Position numbers and translations under genes: made by a program. The notes under the pieces are model-generated. The model had not been told where the DNA came from and ran no database searches. It worked only from the letters and a program-made list of their open reading frames with translations. A DNA stretch of 28,369 nucleotides from a virus. The stretch covers positions 1-28,369 of IMG/VR virus record IMGVR_UViG_3300032086_005094. One strand, 5' to 3'. Below are positions 25,582 through 28,369 of the stretch, in pieces. How positions within the stretch are numbered: position 1 is the stretch's first letter; each line of letters opens with the position of its first letter.

Positions 25582-26283
25582 TTATTTCTCGTTGTGAACA
25601 TAGGATATTAATATCTCTTCAGCTTCTTCTTCTTTTAGAAAACCTGATTTTACAGAGGGCCATTCTTTTAAATTCTCAAAACCGAACACGTTTGGCATCT
25701 CTTTCCAGCCAAACAGTTTCTTGTCCCTAGGCTTAAAATAAGCAGGGTGATCATATATTACAGGAATTTTTTCAAAACCCAGGGCTGAAAGAGCTGCAAC
25801 TCTATGATTTCCGGCGACTACATAAAAAGACTTCTTTTTTTCAGTTTCTAAAAAATAACCAGCGATATGTCCATGTCTTCTATCCGAATGCTCTCCAGGC
25901 CTGTAGCCTTTGTCCTGAACTGATATCATTATCTTCTTTAGCTCTATTACCTTTTTATCGACAGTAGACTGACTGATACTTTTTGTGAAAGTTGGATCCT
26001 TTAGAGATGTAGGTTTTTTATGAATCCATGGAAGAAAATAGTTGTCAAAACTTAAGTCGTCTAGACTTTTTATCGATGTTCTAAAAAGATCGTTTAGAGT
26101 GACGTAAGCTAGGCTAGAATAGTATTTTTTTAAAAAAGCTTTCGCATCTGAAGTACTTGGATTCGAATCTAATATAATTCTACATGTTTCAAACAAAGGA
26201 TTCTTAGAAGCTGAAACTGGAGCTCTACCTAGATTTATCACATCGCTAGGGTCTATCATTATTATTTCTGGTGTCTTAGACAT
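25582..26283 (-). CDS. ParB/Srx-fold protein in the glycan cluster
   Basis: A 233-residue protein with a C-terminal ParB/sulfiredoxin-like signature: HGHIAGYFLE (about 137-146) and YVVAGNHRVAALSALGFEKIPVIYD (about 154-178), in which AGNHR(V/A)AA matches the ParB-type 'DGxHRLxAL' box. The rest is helical with no other motif. ParB-like domains bind CTP or ATP; one member, SbnI, is a free-serine kinase. There is no DNA-binding HTH, no ParA neighbour and no parS-like site. From its place next to sulfotransferase and methyltransferase genes, I infer a nucleotide-dependent small-molecule or sugar enzyme rather than partitioning. The ATG overlaps the upstream stop as ATGTCTAA. Confidence 0.55.
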   Translation of the reverse strand: MSKTPEIIMIDPSDVINLGRAPVSASKNPLFETCRIILDSNPSTSDAKAFLKKYYSSLAYVTLNDLFRTSIKSLDDLSFDNYFLPWIHKKPTSLKDPTFTKSISQSTVDKKVIELKKIMISVQDKGYRPGEHSDRRHGHIAGYFLETEKKKSFYVVAGNHRVAALSALGFEKIPVIYDHPAYFKPRDKKLFGWKEMPNVFGFENLKEWPSVKSGFLKEEEAEEILISYVHNEK

Positions 26284-27004
26284 ATTTTTTTATATCCAGT
26301 AAAAAATTCTCATGAGATGACTTAGATCCAAATGTGTATCTAAAAGTATCAAGCTCCCATTCACATTTTTTAGAAACTTTTTTTATCATTTCTTCGCTAT
26401 ATGCATCTTCTAGTTTCAAGGTTTTTTTAGGAGAAGCATTTGCTCTTACAGGGCTTATTTTCTTATCTAAGCCCAGAAGTTTGGCGAGTTCCGACAGTCC
26501 CTTTCCTAGGGTTTCAACAAAAACAGCTTTCTCAACAAGAAGATTTCTATCTTCTGAGAAAATTTGTCCGAATAGATTTCTACATAGGTCGGGCACGTGC
26601 CAATCTTCAGGATCAATAGATGTGTAGACATCTATGAACTTTTCAAAACTATCAATGTTGTGGTAGCCATTGACATTAGCCCATCCGTTATCTATCCAGT
26701 TTTTCTTTTTTGAATTGTCTATGTAGTGACTATAATAGCTGAATAGTAAATCGTAAGGATTCCTAACAGCTGTAAAAGAAAGATCTGCATGATGGAAACT
26801 AGGTTCTTCAAAATAACACGGCCATGTATCTGTCTTAAAAGAAAGGTGAGATCCTTTAACTCTCTTTGAACTTTTACTTCCGAAATGATGCTCCCTTTCT
26901 TTTTTTTCATAACCTGGGTTTACAAGAAGATTATGAACTCTAAGAGACTTCCTGACAGAGTTTCCGGCAGTCTTAGGAATGTGTACAAAAAAAGCTTTTT
27001 TCAT
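26276..27004 (-). CDS. Sulfotransferase family protein
   Basis: A 242-residue protein with both PAPS-binding signatures of carbohydrate sulfotransferases: the 5'-phosphosulfate loop HIPKTAGNS (residues 8-16) and the 3'-phosphate motif RNPYDLLFSYYSH (81-93; R81 and S89 are the expected contacts). GSHLSF near 51-56 is in the position of the family's conserved HH/HL motif. Length is typical of Sulfotransfer_2-type enzymes. It presumably transfers sulfate from PAPS to a hydroxyl of a sugar. The start ATG at 27004 directly follows the upstream TAA. Adjacent glycan genes suggest sulfation of a glycan; the acceptor is unknown. Confidence 0.75.
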   Translation of the reverse strand: MKKAFFVHIPKTAGNSVRKSLRVHNLLVNPGYEKKEREHHFGSKSSKRVKGSHLSFKTDTWPCYFEEPSFHHADLSFTAVRNPYDLLFSYYSHYIDNSKKKNWIDNGWANVNGYHNIDSFEKFIDVYTSIDPEDWHVPDLCRNLFGQIFSEDRNLLVEKAVFVETLGKGLSELAKLLGLDKKISPVRANASPKKTLKLEDAYSEEMIKKVSKKCEWELDTFRYTFGSKSSHENFLLDIKKYV

Positions 27005-27685
27005 TTATCTTTTCGCTATACAGATAGATCTCTTAAAGTTTAAGTTGCTTTTTGTATCTAGATCAAATTCTATTTCATTAAAACCAAGTTCCTCAAGCCT
27101 GTTTTTGACAAAAGTGTTAGTAGGTATTCCATGAAGAGTATTGAAAGCATTAACTTTTACTTCTCCTTTTTTTCCCTCAAAACACATATCGGACACTGAG
27201 TTGTAGGTCTTGTACTCTAGAATAAGGAAATCAGAAAGCTTTGATAAGTTTTTCAAACATCCTACAATGTCTGAGACTCTGTGCAACAGACCCAGACCAA
27301 AGCAATAATCAAATTTTTGCAAACCCTCTATTTTAAAAACATCTCTGCATTCAAAATCTACATTCTCCTGAGAGAGAACTTCTTTTGCCAGCTCTGCTCT
27401 CTTTATTCTTAAGGGATCTAGATCGAAACCTTTTACTTTTAGTCCCATTCGGGCTGCATTGATTGAAAAATATCCATCGGAACACCCGACATCGACGAGA
27501 GTCTTTTTTTCTAGAGATTCTTTCGAAAGAATAGCTTCAAGTCTAGGCCATTTATGAATACAATATCCAGGTGATTGAATATGAACTGATCTTGTTTTTA
27601 TGTTGTAAGGAAACTCGTAATAGTGATTCCATCCATCTGAGTCGGACAAATCATTGACTATTCTTTCTAAATTTTCTTTTTTCAT
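27005..27685 (-). CDS. Class I SAM-dependent methyltransferase
   Basis: A 226-residue protein. Motif I is LVDVGCSDGYFS (63-74) with the acidic residue after strand 2 in GFDLDPLR (86-93), a third motif ECRDVF, and GLGLLHRVSD (130-139), similar to the CmoB/DUF1698 type 'GxLYH' segment. The N-terminal WNHYYEFPYNIKTR and KWPRLEAIL also resemble that group, so it may share a CmoB-like accessory N-terminus. The acceptor could be a sugar hydroxyl, given the neighbours, but tRNA or small-molecule methylation cannot be excluded. The ATG overlaps the preceding stop as ATGA. Confidence 0.7.
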   Translation of the reverse strand: MKKENLERIVNDLSDSDGWNHYYEFPYNIKTRSVHIQSPGYCIHKWPRLEAILSKESLEKKTLVDVGCSDGYFSINAARMGLKVKGFDLDPLRIKRAELAKEVLSQENVDFECRDVFKIEGLQKFDYCFGLGLLHRVSDIVGCLKNLSKLSDFLILEYKTYNSVSDMCFEGKKGEVKVNAFNTLHGIPTNTFVKNRLEELGFNEIEFDLDTKSNLNFKRSICIAKR

Positions 27686-28116
27686 TTAAATCTCTCGCAA
27701 AAGTCAGTACAAACACCGATGAAAGTATCGACATCTATCCCTGGTGATCTTTCGGGCATTACACAAATAGCTTTTCCTTCAGCTGTCTTTCCAGGGTATG
27801 CCCAGATAAACCCTCTGGAGGTTACAGCATAATCATCTTCTTGGTGCCAGAAACAGTGTATCTTTTTATTAAGAAGCATTCTTTGAAGAGCTTCTTTGTT
27901 TTTCGCGTGGCACCAAAGCTTGTCGTTTTCTAAGAAAGATTCTTCTACTTGATAATCAGGTTCGTCATGACCTAGAAAAAATGTGTTAGAAAAATACCAA
28001 ACATCTATCTCAACATCAAAACCTAGTTTCAAAGCATCCAAGATATATTCAGGAGAGTTTTCTTTTTCTGGAACGGGACCATTAATATTGCCTCTATGTG
28101 ATATTATTTTTTTCAA
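27682..28116 (-). CDS. Minimal glycerophosphodiesterase-like protein
   Basis: A 144-residue protein matching the N-terminal part of the GDPD (TIM-barrel phosphodiesterase) family: H7-R8-G in SHRGN, E19-N20 in KENSPEYILDALKLGFDVEIDVW (E36, D38), and H50 in LGHDEP. These are the residues that bind metal and general acid/base in GDPDs. Usual length is 230-300 residues, so only about half a barrel can be present. The start is TTG at 28116 in a TTGA overlap, with AGGA about 11 bases upstream. Similar short proteins occur in polysaccharide clusters (from memory). It may cleave or handle a phosphodiester-linked glycerol or sugar. Confidence 0.6.
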   Translation of the reverse strand: MKKIISHRGNINGPVPEKENSPEYILDALKLGFDVEIDVWYFSNTFFLGHDEPDYQVEESFLENDKLWCHAKNKEALQRMLLNKKIHCFWHQEDDYAVTSRGFIWAYPGKTAEGKAICVMPERSPGIDVDTFIGVCTDFCERFK

Positions 28117-28369
28117 ACCTGAAATATTCCTACTTTGTTTTCGATCAACATCTTGAGATTTTCTTTTCCTAGATATCTAAGTGAATAAAGGGCTTCGACA
28201 TGTCTTCCCATGTCGTCGACAATTACATGTCCACCTTTTTTTATTAATCTAGAAGACTCATAAATAGATGACATTCTTCCGGGTCCTTTAAAGGGTCTTC
28301 CTGGTGTGTTTTCCCAAGGAGATCCAGGAGCTGGTGGGCCATGGCCTAAAGGAGCGTCAACAAGAATCA
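28113..28369 (-). CDS. DUF579-like putative polysaccharide methyltransferase (C-terminal 84 codons only)
   Basis: The 5' part lies beyond the window. The visible C-terminus has ILVDAPLGHGPPAPG, then GPGRMSSIYESSRLIKKGGHVIVDDMGRHVEAL. This order (DAP.G, PGRM..IY, then a VH/VDD..R.VE segment) recalls plant DUF579 (Polysacc_synt_4) enzymes such as glucuronoxylan 4-O-methyltransferases, which carry VDAPRGY, APGRMAAIY and HDV.R.VE. The TGA (28115-28113) overlaps the TTG of the next gene. If correct, it fits the UDP-glucose-dehydrogenase-type enzyme in the cluster, since glucuronic acid is a methyl acceptor. The call rests on a short fragment and on remembered motifs. Confidence 0.45.
   Translation of the reverse strand, partial: ILVDAPLGHGPPAPGSPWENTPGRPFKGPGRMSSIYESSRLIKKGGHVIVDDMGRHVEALYSLRYLGKENLKMLIENKVGIFQV

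Noticed and set aside
25582-26283. Plasmid-type partition (ParABS) system
   Set aside because: Only a ParB-like fold is present, with no ParA ATPase, no HTH domain and no parS-like repeats nearby.

Overview
The window is a stretch of a tailed-phage genome, most likely a contractile-tailed (myovirus) member of the wider T4 superfamily. The evidence is a run of baseplate genes recognisable by sequence: a GPW/gp25-like wedge protein, a gp6/J-like wedge protein, a gpI/gp7-like wedge protein and a gp5-type central spike. Beside them lies a gene for a gp55-like late sigma factor. The spike has the lysozyme-free form that I associate with marine cyanophages and pelagiphages, so a marine or other aquatic bacterial host is likely; this is inference, and nothing in the window names the host. 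Every gene I accept is on the minus strand, so transcription runs from high to low coordinates. I see no tRNA, CRISPR array or insertion sequence, and no gene-free stretch longer than about 100 bases.

Region A (about 28369 to 22079, in transcription order) is a nucleotide-sugar and glycan-modification cluster. It holds the 3' end of a DUF579-like putative methyltransferase, a mini glycerophosphodiesterase-like protein, a SAM methyltransferase, a sulfotransferase, a ParB/Srx-fold protein, a DUF115/MptE-like protein, a short UDP-glucose-dehydrogenase-family enzyme and two extended SDR (NAD-dependent epimerase/dehydratase) enzymes. Region B (22020 to 18698) holds a Cas4/RecB-like Fe-S nuclease and two GT4 glycosyltransferases. 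Together A and B look able to make a uronic-acid-type sugar nucleotide, transfer sugars, and then methylate and sulfate the product. Whether the target is the virion or the host surface cannot be read from the sequence.

Region C (18701 to 17299) has a small membrane protein, the gp55-like late sigma factor and a small coiled-coil protein. Region D (17299 to 1) is the baseplate and tail-fibre module: spike, an Ala-rich unknown, gp25-like, gp6-like, a DNRLRE-like domain protein, a gpI/gp7-like protein carrying two LamG-like modules, an unknown structural protein, a 1460-residue LamG protein, and a fibre protein with collagen-like segments and about 255-residue repeats that runs off the window.

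The genes are packed with start-stop overlaps (TAATG, ATGA, and the rarer TTGA with TTG starts). The largest gap, 15024-15125, lies just upstream of the gp25-like gene and contains a weak match to a T4-type late promoter.
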